Made by a program: the position numbers and the translations under genes | Shown here: positions 16,680 to 24,726 of the stretch, one piece after another | How positions within the stretch are numbered: position 1 is the first letter of the stretch | Layout of the letters: every line of letters begins with the position of its first letter | Assembly: GCA_032122615.1 (NCBI GenBank) | Contig: JAQBGF010000090.1 | Span: 1 to 42,992 of the forward strand | Length of the DNA: 42,992 nt | Origin: SHZI01 sp032122615 | Lineage (GTDB): Bacteria; Pseudomonadota; Gammaproteobacteria; Steroidobacterales; GCA-2729495 | Direction: 5' to 3' | The notes under the pieces: model-generated | Told to the model about the DNA's origin: nothing | Database searches by the model: none | What the model saw: the letters and a program-made list of their open reading frames with translations, nothing else

Positions 16680-16870
16680 CCGAGGACAACTGAACGGTTA
16701 CCTGAGACAACACAGCAGCCCACACCCCAAGCCCAAAACCCCAAGCTAGTATCAGGAACCCAATAACCGAACAGCACCTCGTAAAAGAAAAATAAAAAAA
16801 ATAACAATAAAAAAACGACACACCATCCAAGCCCATCCCCACCGCCCCTTGCCCAGGGGCGGCTTTTTTT
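16680..16870 (+). ncRNA. candidate sigma-54-dependent A-rich small RNA
   Basis: About 190 nt bounded by the sigma-54-type promoter and an intrinsic terminator. No credible open frame. The body is unusually poor in G. C/A-rich text at 16710-16780 is followed by an A-rich tract at 16783-16817 that includes AACAATAA, a match to the AANAANAA motif bound by the Hfq distal face (with Crc) in Pseudomonas. A sigma-54 promoter, A-rich Hfq-type motifs and an intrinsic terminator are the hallmarks of the CrcZ/CrcY decoy RNAs of catabolite repression. Similarity is of design, not of sequence, and cbrAB is not in the window. glk starts 31 nt after the T-run. Confidence 0.55.
16842..16870 (+). terminator. 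strong intrinsic terminator
   Basis: Stem CCGCCCC (16842-16848) with GGGGCGG (16856-16862), a short loop, then C and seven Ts (16864-16870). It is the best intrinsic terminator in the window and lies just upstream of glk. Confidence 0.88.
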
Positions 16871-16900
16871 GCGCGTGATTTCGCGTGTATCCTTCCGCCA

Positions 16901-17833
16901 ATGGGGTGGCTGGTCGCAGATATCGGGGGCACAAACACACGCTGCGCCATCGCGAGCCGGGGCGGGGCCGTCGGCAATATTGAAACGTTCCGCAACCGGG
17001 ATTTCCCGGGACTCGACCGTCTGCTCGCCTCCTACCTGGGCACACTGCCGCCGCGGGAGCGGCCAGACGAAGCAGTCATTGCCATCGCGGCTCCCATCCG
17101 CGGCGACGAGATCCGGATGGTCAACATCAACTGGACGTTCTCCGTCACGGCCCTTGCCCGTACCCTGTCCCTGAAACGGGTCCTGCCGCTGAATGACTTC
17201 GCCGCCCAGGCTTACGCCCTGCCTGTTCTCGGTGCGCGCGATCTGCGACAGATTGGCGGCGGCCAGGCGGTGGACGGCGCGCCCAAGGTGGTTATTGGTC
17301 CTGGCACCGGGCTCGGCACAGCGGGGCTCGTACGTATCGCCGGTCGCTGGCACGCCATCACCGGTGAGGGTGGCCACGTGACCATGGCACCCAGCAATGA
17401 ACGGGAGGCCCGGATCGTTGCGCTCGGCCGCGAACGCTTCGGTCACTGCTCCGCCGAACGGCTGATTTCAGGGGCAGGGCTCTCGTTCGTTTACGGCGCC
17501 CTTAACGCCGGCATTACGTTGGATCCCGATGAAGTCGGCGCGCGCATCGCGGCGGGAGAAACAGCGGCGCTCGAAGCGCTGGATGTCTTCTTTCAGCTGC
17601 TCGGTACGGTGGCCAGCAACCTGGCCGTCACCTTTGCCGCGTTTGGCGGGGTCTATATCGGCGGTGGCATCACGCCACGCTACATCGAGCAGTTCGAGGC
17701 CTCAGGCTTTCGCGCGCGCTTCGACGACAAGGGTCGCTACCGGCCGTTTCTCGCGGATATCCCCACCTGGGTCATCACGGCGGACCATCCAGCCCTGCGC
17801 GGCCTCGCTGCCTACGCCGAGGCCAACGCCTGA
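16901..17833 (+). CDS. glk: glucokinase
   Basis: A 310-residue ROK-related/Glk-type kinase phosphorylating glucose to glucose 6-phosphate. VADIGGTNTRCAI is the phosphate-1 loop, LNDFAAQAYALP contains the catalytic Asp, VIGPGTGLGTAG is the adenosine/phosphate-2 region, and GEGGHVTMAP plus the later SGAGL are typical of bacterial Glk. No clear Shine-Dalgarno precedes ATG 16901, and the start is only 31 nt beyond a terminator, so expression may depend on read-through or on a promoter overlapping the terminator. Confidence 0.93.
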   Translation: MGWLVADIGGTNTRCAIASRGGAVGNIETFRNRDFPGLDRLLASYLGTLPPRERPDEAVIAIAAPIRGDEIRMVNINWTFSVTALARTLSLKRVLPLNDFAAQAYALPVLGARDLRQIGGGQAVDGAPKVVIGPGTGLGTAGLVRIAGRWHAITGEGGHVTMAPSNEREARIVALGRERFGHCSAERLISGAGLSFVYGALNAGITLDPDEVGARIAAGETAALEALDVFFQLLGTVASNLAVTFAAFGGVYIGGGITPRYIEQFEASGFRARFDDKGRYRPFLADIPTWVITADHPALRGLAAYAEANA

Positions 17834-17847
17834 CGACCGGCCGGGCG

Positions 17848-18048
17848 CTAGTTCGCGTCGTCGATAGCGTCGTCGAGGCCACTCTTGCGACTCCCGCTCA
17901 GATCCTCGACAGACCGGGCCTTGTCCAGCGACTGCTGAAGTGGATCGCCGATGACGTTTGACGGTGGCTCGCGGTCCGCGTCAGGAACCGCGGGCGCGCC
18001 ACAAGCCGCCAGCAGCAGTAACAGCCAACCCAGGATTGCACGATTCAT
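17848..18048 (-). CDS. small lipoprotein
   Basis: 66 residues. The N-terminus (MNRAILGWLLLLLAACG) is a lipoprotein signal with lipobox LAAC, Cys16 being the lipidated residue. The mature part is short, acidic and probably unfolded. Its ATG overlaps the stop of the upstream hydrolase by 4 nt (ATGA), so it is translationally coupled to it. No family recognised; function unknown. Confidence 0.72.
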   Translation of the reverse strand: MNRAILGWLLLLLAACGAPAVPDADREPPSNVIGDPLQQSLDKARSVEDLSGSRKSGLDDAIDDAN

Positions 18049-18584
18049 GATGGCTCCTTGCGATTTTGCGGCCCGGAAAGCGTTGCACCGAACTCGTCTA
18101 AAAACAGGCGAAATACCCGGCAGAGGCTGGCCAGGTCCGCGACCAGCCGATGATCGTCAGGCACCAGCACAACGCGGGCACCGCTCCGCTCACCATAGCG
18201 GGTGCTGCCCGACCAGGGCAGCACATCATCCTGCCACCCGTGCACGATCGTGATGCGGCAGGATGGGGGCGGTGGCACAGGGATGGCCTCATAGCCCGGC
18301 ACGTAAAGCGCTGGCGCCATCAGGAACAGGCCGGCAGCCCCCGCCTCGCTCGCTGCCGCCAGGGCGACGTAACCGCCCATGCTGCTACCAACCAGAATAG
18401 CCGGGGCCGGTTGCGCCCTGCACCACGCGCAAAGCTTGCGCGCTCGCAGCTGCGGATCGGTGATGCCCTGGTAATCGAGTGACTCAACCCCGTGCCCCGC
18501 CTCGCGCGCGATCTCCGCCAGCGCCCGGATCTTGGTACCCCACGGCCCGCTCTCCTGTCCGTGCGAGAAGCAAACCGTGCTCAT
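18045..18584 (-). CDS. YqiA-like alpha/beta-fold hydrolase
   Basis: 179 residues. Nucleophile elbow GSSMGGY, an oxyanion-type FSHGQESGPWGTK near the N-terminus, VHGWQDDVLPW carrying the acid Asp, and the His in DDHRL complete a plausible Ser-Asp-His triad. Small proteins of this type are esterases or acyl-thioesterases; the substrate is unknown. Overlaps the alkyltransferase-like gene upstream and the lipoprotein gene downstream by 4 nt each, forming a tight operon. Confidence 0.82.
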   Translation of the reverse strand: MSTVCFSHGQESGPWGTKIRALAEIAREAGHGVESLDYQGITDPQLRARKLCAWCRAQPAPAILVGSSMGGYVALAAASEAGAAGLFLMAPALYVPGYEAIPVPPPPSCRITIVHGWQDDVLPWSGSTRYGERSGARVVLVPDDHRLVADLASLCRVFRLFLDEFGATLSGPQNRKEPS

Positions 18585-18922
18585 GGCGGCCCCCAGATGA
18601 GCTCATCGAGATCCGGCGCCCACTGAAATTCCGGCAACCGCACCCGGCCGTTGTCCACGTTGATTCCCTCCGCCCTGAGCTTCCTGATCTGGGTACGGTA
18701 ACCCGCCGAATCCTTCGGCAGCGCGATACGTCCGCCGGCACCAATAACGCGATACCACGGCAGCTTCAGGGACGCGGGAGCCTTGCCCAGCGCCCGGCCG
18801 ACCTGGCGGGCGCCGCGGGGCAACCCGGCGAGCCGCGCGACTTCGCCATAGGTAGACACGCGACCGGCCGGAATAGCCGCGACAACGCGCCAGATCGACT
18901 CCACGGCGTCAGTGCCGCCCAC
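18581..18922 (-). CDS. alkyltransferase-like protein (ATL), DNA alkylation damage recognition
   Basis: About 113 residues from GTG 18922, chosen for GGGAG six bases upstream; TTG 18940 is an alternative. The fold matches the C-terminal domain of O6-alkylguanine-DNA alkyltransferase: IPAGRVSTYGEVARLAGLPRGARQVG is the helix-turn-helix with the Arg finger. The active-site motif PCHRV is replaced by PWYRV, so the acceptor Cys is Trp. This is the ATL signature: the protein flips and binds O6-alkylguanine and hands it to nucleotide excision repair instead of dealkylating it. Confidence 0.9.
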   Translation of the reverse strand: MGGTDAVESIWRVVAAIPAGRVSTYGEVARLAGLPRGARQVGRALGKAPASLKLPWYRVIGAGGRIALPKDSAGYRTQIRKLRAEGINVDNGRVRLPEFQWAPDLDELIWGPP

Positions 18923-18943
18923 AGCAGTCTCCCGTGGCAAGGC

Positions 18944-19927
18944 TTAAGGGTCGAGAATCGTGGCCCCGGTCGTCTTGCGGCTCTCAAGCTCGCGGTGCGC
19001 GCGGGCGGCATCGCCAAGCGGGAAGCGCTGGCCAATGACAGTCCGAACCGCCCCGCGGGCGATCAGGCTGAACAGCTCCCCGGTACCGGCCTCCAGATCC
19101 GCGCGTGTCGCAATGAAATCAAAGACCGACGGCCGGGTGAGGTGCAAGGAGCCGCGCTTCACAAGCTCCATCGGGGAAAAGGGCTCGACCGGACCGGACG
19201 CGTTGCCAAAGGTGACCATCGTGCCGTGCTTGCGCAGGCAATCCAGCGACCTTATGAACGTGTCCCGGCCGATGGAGTCGTACACCACGGAGACGCCACC
19301 GTCGGACAGGTCGCGCACTTTCTTAACAAAATTGGAATCGTCGGCGAGCACGGTTTCCGCGCAGCCGTAGGCCCGGGCCAGCTCGGCCTTTGCTGCCGTA
19401 CTCACCACGCCGATGACGCGGGCACCCAGCGCCTTCGCCCACTGGCTCAACAGCGTGCCCGTGCCGCCAGCGGCCGCGTACAGCAGCACGGTGTCACCGG
19501 GCTCGACACGGTAACTGCGACGAAGCAGGTACCAGGCCGTGAGGCCCTTCAGCATCAACGATGCCGCAACATCGTCGGTAATCCCCTTCGGCAGTTTCAC
19601 GAGGCGATCCACGGGCCAGTTACGCCTTTGCGCGTAGGCCCCCGGCGGCAGGCCTGTGTAGGCCACCCAGTCGCCAACAGCGATTCCGGCGACGCCCGGG
19701 CCGAGAGCCTCGACCATGCCCGCCGCCTCGACCCCGATCCCGGTCGGCAGCTCCAGCGGGTACAGACCGGAACGGTGATAGGTGTCGATGAAGTTGAGGC
19801 CGACGGCAGTTTGCCGGATCGTCACCTCGCCCGTGGTCGGGGCCGGCAGTTCAACGGATTCCCAGTGCAGGACTTCGGGGCCGCCAAAGCCGTGGACCCG
19901 GATCGCCTGGGTGCGTGTAGTGTTCAT
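18944..19927 (-). CDS. NADPH:quinone oxidoreductase (zeta-crystallin-like MDR family)
   Basis: A 327-residue zinc-free medium-chain dehydrogenase/reductase. N-terminal catalytic domain: VGLNFIDTYHRSGLYP and GVEAAGMVEALGPGV. Nucleotide domain: LLYAAAGGTGTLLSQWAKALGARVIG, the AAxGGxG loop of quinone oxidoreductases. It reduces quinones or enones with NADPH. First gene of a four-gene minus-strand cluster (with atl, hydrolase, lipoprotein) and divergent from a flavoprotein reductase 20 bp away. Confidence 0.92.
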   Translation of the reverse strand: MNTTRTQAIRVHGFGGPEVLHWESVELPAPTTGEVTIRQTAVGLNFIDTYHRSGLYPLELPTGIGVEAAGMVEALGPGVAGIAVGDWVAYTGLPPGAYAQRRNWPVDRLVKLPKGITDDVAASLMLKGLTAWYLLRRSYRVEPGDTVLLYAAAGGTGTLLSQWAKALGARVIGVVSTAAKAELARAYGCAETVLADDSNFVKKVRDLSDGGVSVVYDSIGRDTFIRSLDCLRKHGTMVTFGNASGPVEPFSPMELVKRGSLHLTRPSVFDFIATRADLEAGTGELFSLIARGAVRTVIGQRFPLGDAARAHRELESRKTTGATILDP

Positions 19928-19935
19928 GCGACCAG

Positions 19936-19941
19936 TATAAT
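19936..19941 (+). promoter_or_regulatory. TATAAT -10 box directly before the flavoprotein start codon
   Basis: A perfect -10 hexamer ends 6 nt before ATG 19948, so transcription would begin at about the A of the start codon, giving a leaderless mRNA. The -35 is poor (GCGTGT at 17 bp spacing, inside the divergent gene). Confidence 0.4.
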
Positions 19942-19947
19942 CGGTGC

Positions 19948-21177
19948 ATGCAAAACACCGTCGTAATCGCCGGCGCCGGACAGGCCGCCAGCCAGACCAT
20001 CGTGTCGCTCCGGCAGGGCGGCTTCGAGGGACGCATCGTACTGGTGGGTGACGAGCCTTATCTCCCGTACCAGCGGCCGCCGCTGTCGAAGAAATTTCTG
20101 GCCGGCGAGCTGGAGGCGTCCCGATTGCTGTTGCGCCATGAACACTTCTATCCGGAACACCAGGTAGAGGTACACCTCGGTACGCGCGTGTCGCGGATCG
20201 AGCCCGGTTCCCGCACGGCAGAACTCAGCAGCGGCACGACCCTGCACTACGACAAGCTGGTCCTCGCGACTGGCAGCCGGCCGCGCGAGGTCGGGGTGCC
20301 CGGACACCGGCTGCCCGGAGTGCATTACCTGCGCACCATCGATGACGTCGAACGGATCCGCGCGGACTTTCGTCCCGGAGCGTCGCTGGTCATCGTCGGA
20401 GCCGGCTACATCGGGCTCGAGGTTGCCGCCGTGGCCATCTCCCGGGGACTCAAGGTCACGGTGATTGAACTGGCGGACGAGGTCATGGCCCGCGTCGAGG
20501 CGCCACCCGTATCGGCCTTCATGGCCCGCGTCCATCGCGAAGCAGGCGTCGAAATCTGCTGCAATACCGGGCTTAAGGCCTTCGCCGGCAAGACCCGCCT
20601 GAAGGGTGTGATCAGCACCGATGACCGCGAAATTCCGGCCGATCTCGCCATTGTCGGCATTGGCGTGCTGACCAATGTCGAGCTGGCACAGGACGCCGGC
20701 ATCGTGTGCGACAACGGCATCATGGTCGACGAGTATTGCCGCACCAGCGATGCCGATGTGCTCGCCGTCGGCGACTGCACCAATCACCCGAACGCGTTGC
20801 TGGGTCGCCGGCTACGCCTGGAGTCGGTGCACAACGCCGTGGAGCAGGGCAAGACAGCCGCCACGACCATCCTTGGTCGGCTCGAGCCCTACAACCAGGT
20901 ACCGTGGTTCTGGTCCGACCAGTACGACCTGAAGCTGCAGATCGCAGGCCTCTCGTCGCGATCCGAGCAGGCGGTTATCCGGGGCGAACCAGAGTCCCGC
21001 TCATTCGCCGCATTTTTCCTGAGCGACGGCCGGCTTACCGCAGTGTATGCGATAAACAGCCCGCGGGAATTCATGTTGTCCAAGAAACTGATTGCCCTCG
21101 GCGCGCGGCCGGATCCGGCGCTGCTCAGCGACACCTCGGTGCCCTTCAAGGAAATCGCCGGGGCCCTGGAGAACTAG
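19948..21177 (+). CDS. FAD-dependent ferredoxin reductase-type oxidoreductase
   Basis: 409 residues of the putidaredoxin/rhodocoxin reductase kind. FAD-binding VVIAGAGQAASQ at the N-terminus, PYQRPPLSKKFL, LVLATGSRPRE, the NADH-binding VIVGAGYIGLEVAA, and ADVLAVGDCTNHPN for the second FAD contact. A C-terminal reductase domain follows (PWFWSDQYDLKLQIAGL). It passes electrons from NAD(P)H to a [2Fe-2S] ferredoxin, usually for a P450 or Rieske oxygenase; no partner is in the window. Its stop shares the bases CTAG with the convergent gene. Confidence 0.9.
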   Translation: MQNTVVIAGAGQAASQTIVSLRQGGFEGRIVLVGDEPYLPYQRPPLSKKFLAGELEASRLLLRHEHFYPEHQVEVHLGTRVSRIEPGSRTAELSSGTTLHYDKLVLATGSRPREVGVPGHRLPGVHYLRTIDDVERIRADFRPGASLVIVGAGYIGLEVAAVAISRGLKVTVIELADEVMARVEAPPVSAFMARVHREAGVEICCNTGLKAFAGKTRLKGVISTDDREIPADLAIVGIGVLTNVELAQDAGIVCDNGIMVDEYCRTSDADVLAVGDCTNHPNALLGRRLRLESVHNAVEQGKTAATTILGRLEPYNQVPWFWSDQYDLKLQIAGLSSRSEQAVIRGEPESRSFAAFFLSDGRLTAVYAINSPREFMLSKKLIALGARPDPALLSDTSVPFKEIAGALEN

Positions 21178-21830
21178 CGCGGAACCACCGGGGGCGGATT
21201 CGCCTTCAGGGCGAGCGCCCAGTCAGTGTTCTTGCCGGATGCGGACGGGTACAGCCGCTCGCGGATCTCCCCGGTAAAACCAGCGTAACGCCCGGCGGCG
21301 CCGGTCACGCCCTCCGAATTCCGTAGCGGCGACGGTGCGGATATCGGGTAGCCGTCAGCCGCGAGGTCCGAACTGCCGATCGGCGGGAGGATTTTGTCAC
21401 GGACCATTCCCCAGTAATTGCTGTACCCGGTGGCGAAAGCGCTGCCTTCACCAGGCCAGAAGATATTCCAGTAGTCATGTGACCCGAGCTGGGCGCGCCA
21501 CAACGAATTTTCTTCGGCAATTACCGAGACCTTGACAGCAAGGGCCGCTGGCACTCCCTCACCGGCGGGCAACACAACAATGCCAATTCGGACCAGCGAC
21601 AGTGCCGGGCCGGCCAGCGAAACGTCCGGATCGCGCCGCCCGACTCCCAGGAGATCCGCCACGCTGAGGCTGACGCCACGATAGTCGTCCCAGAGGTAGG
21701 CCTTCGACGGCGCGATCTCGGCGGAGAGTGGCGGCAGTCCGTCGAACCAGGTCAGCGGGTTGGCCAGAACGAGGCCAACGCCCACGACAATGCCGAACAC
21801 CAGACCAAGCAGTCCGACCAGCGCTCGCAC
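21174..21830 (-). CDS. membrane-anchored protein of unknown function
   Basis: 218 residues with one N-terminal hydrophobic helix (about 2-24: LVGLLGLVFGIVVGVGLVLA). The remainder should be periplasmic and is rich in aromatic residues (SHDYWNIFWPGEGSAFATGYSNYWG). No family recognised. It starts 2 nt after the stop of the gene at 21833-22534, and that gene also has an N-terminal anchor, so they probably form a two-protein unit. The last bases overlap the convergent flavoprotein stop. Confidence 0.6.
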   Translation of the reverse strand: MRALVGLLGLVFGIVVGVGLVLANPLTWFDGLPPLSAEIAPSKAYLWDDYRGVSLSVADLLGVGRRDPDVSLAGPALSLVRIGIVVLPAGEGVPAALAVKVSVIAEENSLWRAQLGSHDYWNIFWPGEGSAFATGYSNYWGMVRDKILPPIGSSDLAADGYPISAPSPLRNSEGVTGAAGRYAGFTGEIRERLYPSASGKNTDWALALKANPPPVVPR

Positions 21831-21832
21831 GA

Positions 21833-22534
21833 TCAGTTGCCCGCCGCCGTAAGTGTCGACAGCACAACCCGGCCGCGCGTGCTGCCGTCGGCGCTGACTT
21901 CCTCGAGCTCCCAGGTCTCGGTGAAGCTGCCCGTGAGGCCCGCAAACTCACTGGTGCCGCGAAGTACCTGGCCCGTTGTCGCAGAGCGAATTGCGCCCGG
22001 CGCGGTGGCTGTGACTCGAATACGCGACCGGTCGGTCCAGAATGCGGCAGCCTGTGCTGGCGCGAATGCCATGTTGCCCTCTTCCGTCAGCTGCTCGCGA
22101 ATGGTGGCGTCGAACGCATCGGTTTGGATCAGAAATATGGCGCCGCGACTGGGGATCACGATCAGCCAGCTCGACGCCGAGCGGCCCGGATCAGCGATAG
22201 CCGCGCCTGTGCCTGCCAGCCGGCTCGCCACACCAATAACGTTGTCTTCGGTGTCCCTGACGCGGAACATTTCCGCACTGACGCGGCTGCCGGCGGTATC
22301 CTCAAGCGCAGCAGCGCCGACCGCTGCCGCCGCATACGGCTCAGACCTGACTTCGCCAGGCCGCGGAATACGGTCTCCCGGCCAGCGGATCACGAAGTCT
22401 TCCTGCCGCCCGCCATCCGACGCAACACTGATCAATGATTGATATCGCAGGTGCTTCGGCATTGGCCAGACCGTCGCTGTGACAGCGACGACGAGCAACC
22501 CGGCGATAAACGCAAAGAGAAAAAGCCGCTTCAT
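21833..22534 (-). CDS. membrane-anchored protein of unknown function, partner of the 21174-21830 gene
   Basis: 233 residues with an N-terminal signal anchor (MKRLFLFAFIAGLLVVAVTATV) and a predicted beta-rich periplasmic domain ending SFTETWELEEVSADGSTRGRV. No motif I recognise. Spacing to the following gene is 2 nt, so translation is probably coupled. It lies between gshA and the flavoprotein, transcribed in the same direction as gshA after a 57-bp gap. Confidence 0.6.
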   Translation of the reverse strand: MKRLFLFAFIAGLLVVAVTATVWPMPKHLRYQSLISVASDGGRQEDFVIRWPGDRIPRPGEVRSEPYAAAAVGAAALEDTAGSRVSAEMFRVRDTEDNVIGVASRLAGTGAAIADPGRSASSWLIVIPSRGAIFLIQTDAFDATIREQLTEEGNMAFAPAQAAAFWTDRSRIRVTATAPGAIRSATTGQVLRGTSEFAGLTGSFTETWELEEVSADGSTRGRVVLSTLTAAGN

Positions 22535-22591
22535 GCCCGGGCCTCCGCCCGCTAACCGGCAGTGCCGGGGAGTTTAGTCGCTCAAGCCCGG

Positions 22592-24157
22592 CTAGGCGAG
22601 ATACCGGGCGAGATACTCTTCGAAAGGCTCGTCGTCCGCCGCCTCGATTCGTTGCTGCCTGATAAGCGACGCTTTCGCCTCGGCCGACAGCAGATCACGG
22701 TGCCGATTCAGTTCCGGAGCCAGCGAAAGAAAATAGTCGCGGGTCCGACCGGCGAGATCCAGCCCGAATTCAGCCAGAGACTGCCCGCTGCCGCGCAATT
22801 CCCGCAGCAGCGACGCCGATGGCGTCCGCTCCGCATCCTCGACGGCTTGCAGTTGATGATGGACGGCCGCCACATGGCCCTTTAGTTCGCCAGGATCGAT
22901 GAGGCGGGCGACCTGCACCATCTCACGGCAGATTTTCACGGCCCAGTCCTTTAGCGGCACGCTCCCGCCGCACTGTGCCAGTTTCAGGCCTGGCTCCCGG
23001 CCCCGGTGGGCGACGAGGCCAAGATTGTGGCCGATGCATTCCGTCTCGGCTGCCGAAATCGGCGGGCTCTCCTCCAACAGGCAATAAATCAGGAACACTT
23101 CCAAAAATCGCATCGTCCGCTGGCTGATGCCGACCGGATCCCAGGGACTGATGTCGAGCGTCCGCAGCTCCAGGTACTGCACACCACCGCGGAGGAGTGC
23201 CGCCGTGGGCCGCTCGCCGGTTTCTGTAACCCGTTTCGGGCGGACGGTGCTGTAGTACTCGTTCTCGATCTGCAACTGATTGGCGTTTAGCTGGCGGTAA
23301 TCACCGTCTACCTTGACGCCGATTTTCTCGAATTCGGGGCGTGGAATGTGCGTGGCCCGAAAAAGATCCTCCACGTACTCGTCGAGGCTATTGGCCGACA
23401 CGACCAGATTCGCCTGCGCGCTATTGCGGTAGCCGAGATCGCTCATGCGCAGCGATGTGGCAAAAGGCCCGTACAGTGTGCCCCCGTCCAGTTCCTGGAG
23501 ATCGGTCGGTCCGCGGCCACGCACGAAACTCTTGCACAGGGCGGGTGATGCACCGAACAGGTACAGCACCAGCCAGCCCAGGCGGCGAACGTTACGCACG
23601 GCGGCCAGGTAACTGGCGGACCGAAACTCCTGCAACTCCCCAGGCTGCCCCTCCAGCTCCTGGTACACCGGCCAGAATGAGTCAGGCAGAGAGTAATTGT
23701 AATGAATGCCGGAGATGGCCTGCATTATTCGCCCGTACCGGTGCCCAAGTCCGCGGCGGTAGATGGTCTTCATCCTCCCGATGTGTGACGACCCGTACTG
23801 CGCCAGGGGCACATCGGCATCGCTGCTGATGGCGCAGGGCATGCTGAGAGGCCAGATCAGTTCGTCGTCGATCCGTTCCATGACGAACTGGTGCAGGTCG
23901 CACAGAAATTGGATCGTTTCCCAGTTGGTCAGTTGGGGCGGAGTTACAAACTCGAGCAGTGCCTCGGAATAGTCCGTGGTGATGTGGAGATTGGTGAGTG
24001 CCGAGCCAATGGCCTGCGGGTGAGGCGTCCTTGCAAGCCGCCCATCGGGCGTAATTCGGAGGCATTCACGCTCCACGCCGCGCAGTCCGCCGCGAACGAG
24101 GCCGGCAGTCTCGGGTACCATCAGGCGATGCAGGCGGGTCTCGAGCAATTGCCCCAC
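22592..24157 (-). CDS. gshA: glutamate-cysteine ligase
   Basis: A 521-residue type-1 (proteobacterial) gamma-glutamylcysteine synthetase, first step of glutathione synthesis. GGLRGVERECLRI near the N-terminus, TTDYSEALLEFVTPP, MQAISGIHYNYSLPD, and YLELRTLDISPWDPVGI are family signatures. The start is GTG 24157, matching family N-termini. Size is as in E. coli (518). It is divergent from a DUF2845 gene. Confidence 0.95.
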   Translation of the reverse strand: MGQLLETRLHRLMVPETAGLVRGGLRGVERECLRITPDGRLARTPHPQAIGSALTNLHITTDYSEALLEFVTPPQLTNWETIQFLCDLHQFVMERIDDELIWPLSMPCAISSDADVPLAQYGSSHIGRMKTIYRRGLGHRYGRIMQAISGIHYNYSLPDSFWPVYQELEGQPGELQEFRSASYLAAVRNVRRLGWLVLYLFGASPALCKSFVRGRGPTDLQELDGGTLYGPFATSLRMSDLGYRNSAQANLVVSANSLDEYVEDLFRATHIPRPEFEKIGVKVDGDYRQLNANQLQIENEYYSTVRPKRVTETGERPTAALLRGGVQYLELRTLDISPWDPVGISQRTMRFLEVFLIYCLLEESPPISAAETECIGHNLGLVAHRGREPGLKLAQCGGSVPLKDWAVKICREMVQVARLIDPGELKGHVAAVHHQLQAVEDAERTPSASLLRELRGSGQSLAEFGLDLAGRTRDYFLSLAPELNRHRDLLSAEAKASLIRQQRIEAADDEPFEEYLARYLA

Positions 24158-24288
24158 GATCAGGGTCCTGGCATGGCGGGATCGGCAGATTACACGTTAT
24201 CGCCGAACAAGCGGCACCGCTGGGCGGCCCCTGCCCTTGAAGGACGATTTACGGGGAACCCGCTCACGGCCAAGCGGTCGAAAGACCC

Positions 24289-24720
24289 GTGACCCCCCCA
24301 CCCTTGAATCTGGCCACGTCGTCCACGTCCGGACGGATCCGGCCCGCCCGGACTTTTCTGCTTCCCGCCCTGGCCCTGCTCCTTCTCGCCGCCGGTCCGG
24401 CGTCTGCCTTCCGCTGTGGCAGCCGAATCGTCAGTGAGGGCGACCACTACTCAAAGGTTCTTAAAATCTGCGGTGAGCCGATCGGTGTGCAGGAGCGGGT
24501 GATCTACCGCGAAGGCCGCACCCGCCCCCGCTTTCGCGTCGAGGGCCCGAACGGTCTACGCATCGAACAGGAAGTCCTCCGCTACGACCGTTCGTACGTG
24601 GAGATCGTTGTCGAAGAATGGACCTACAACTTTGGTCCGCACCGGCTCATGCAGCTCGTGCGCTTCGAGAACGGCTTCGTCGCCGACGTCGATCAGCTGG
24701 GCTACGGCTTTCGGGAGTAG
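24289..24720 (+). CDS. secreted DUF2845 protein
   Basis: 143 residues starting at GTG 24289. A long N-region precedes a signal peptide core (LLPALALLLLAAGPASA). The mature part, beginning FRCGSRIVSEGDHYSKVLKICGEP, is the DUF2845 pattern with two conserved cysteines, followed by a beta-strand-rich domain (EEWTYNFGPHRLMQLVRFENG). Periplasmic protein of unknown role, common in gammaproteobacteria. It ends 6 bp from the convergent hydrolase gene. Confidence 0.82.
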   Translation: MTPPPLNLATSSTSGRIRPARTFLLPALALLLLAAGPASAFRCGSRIVSEGDHYSKVLKICGEPIGVQERVIYREGRTRPRFRVEGPNGLRIEQEVLRYDRSYVEIVVEEWTYNFGPHRLMQLVRFENGFVADVDQLGYGFRE

Positions 24721-24726
24721 TAGCGG

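Noticed and set aside
16450..17446. Minus-strand open frames across the glk promoter region
   Set aside because: Composition is that of the antisense of glk and of the A-rich RNA (long Phe/Tyr/Leu run), with no family motif.
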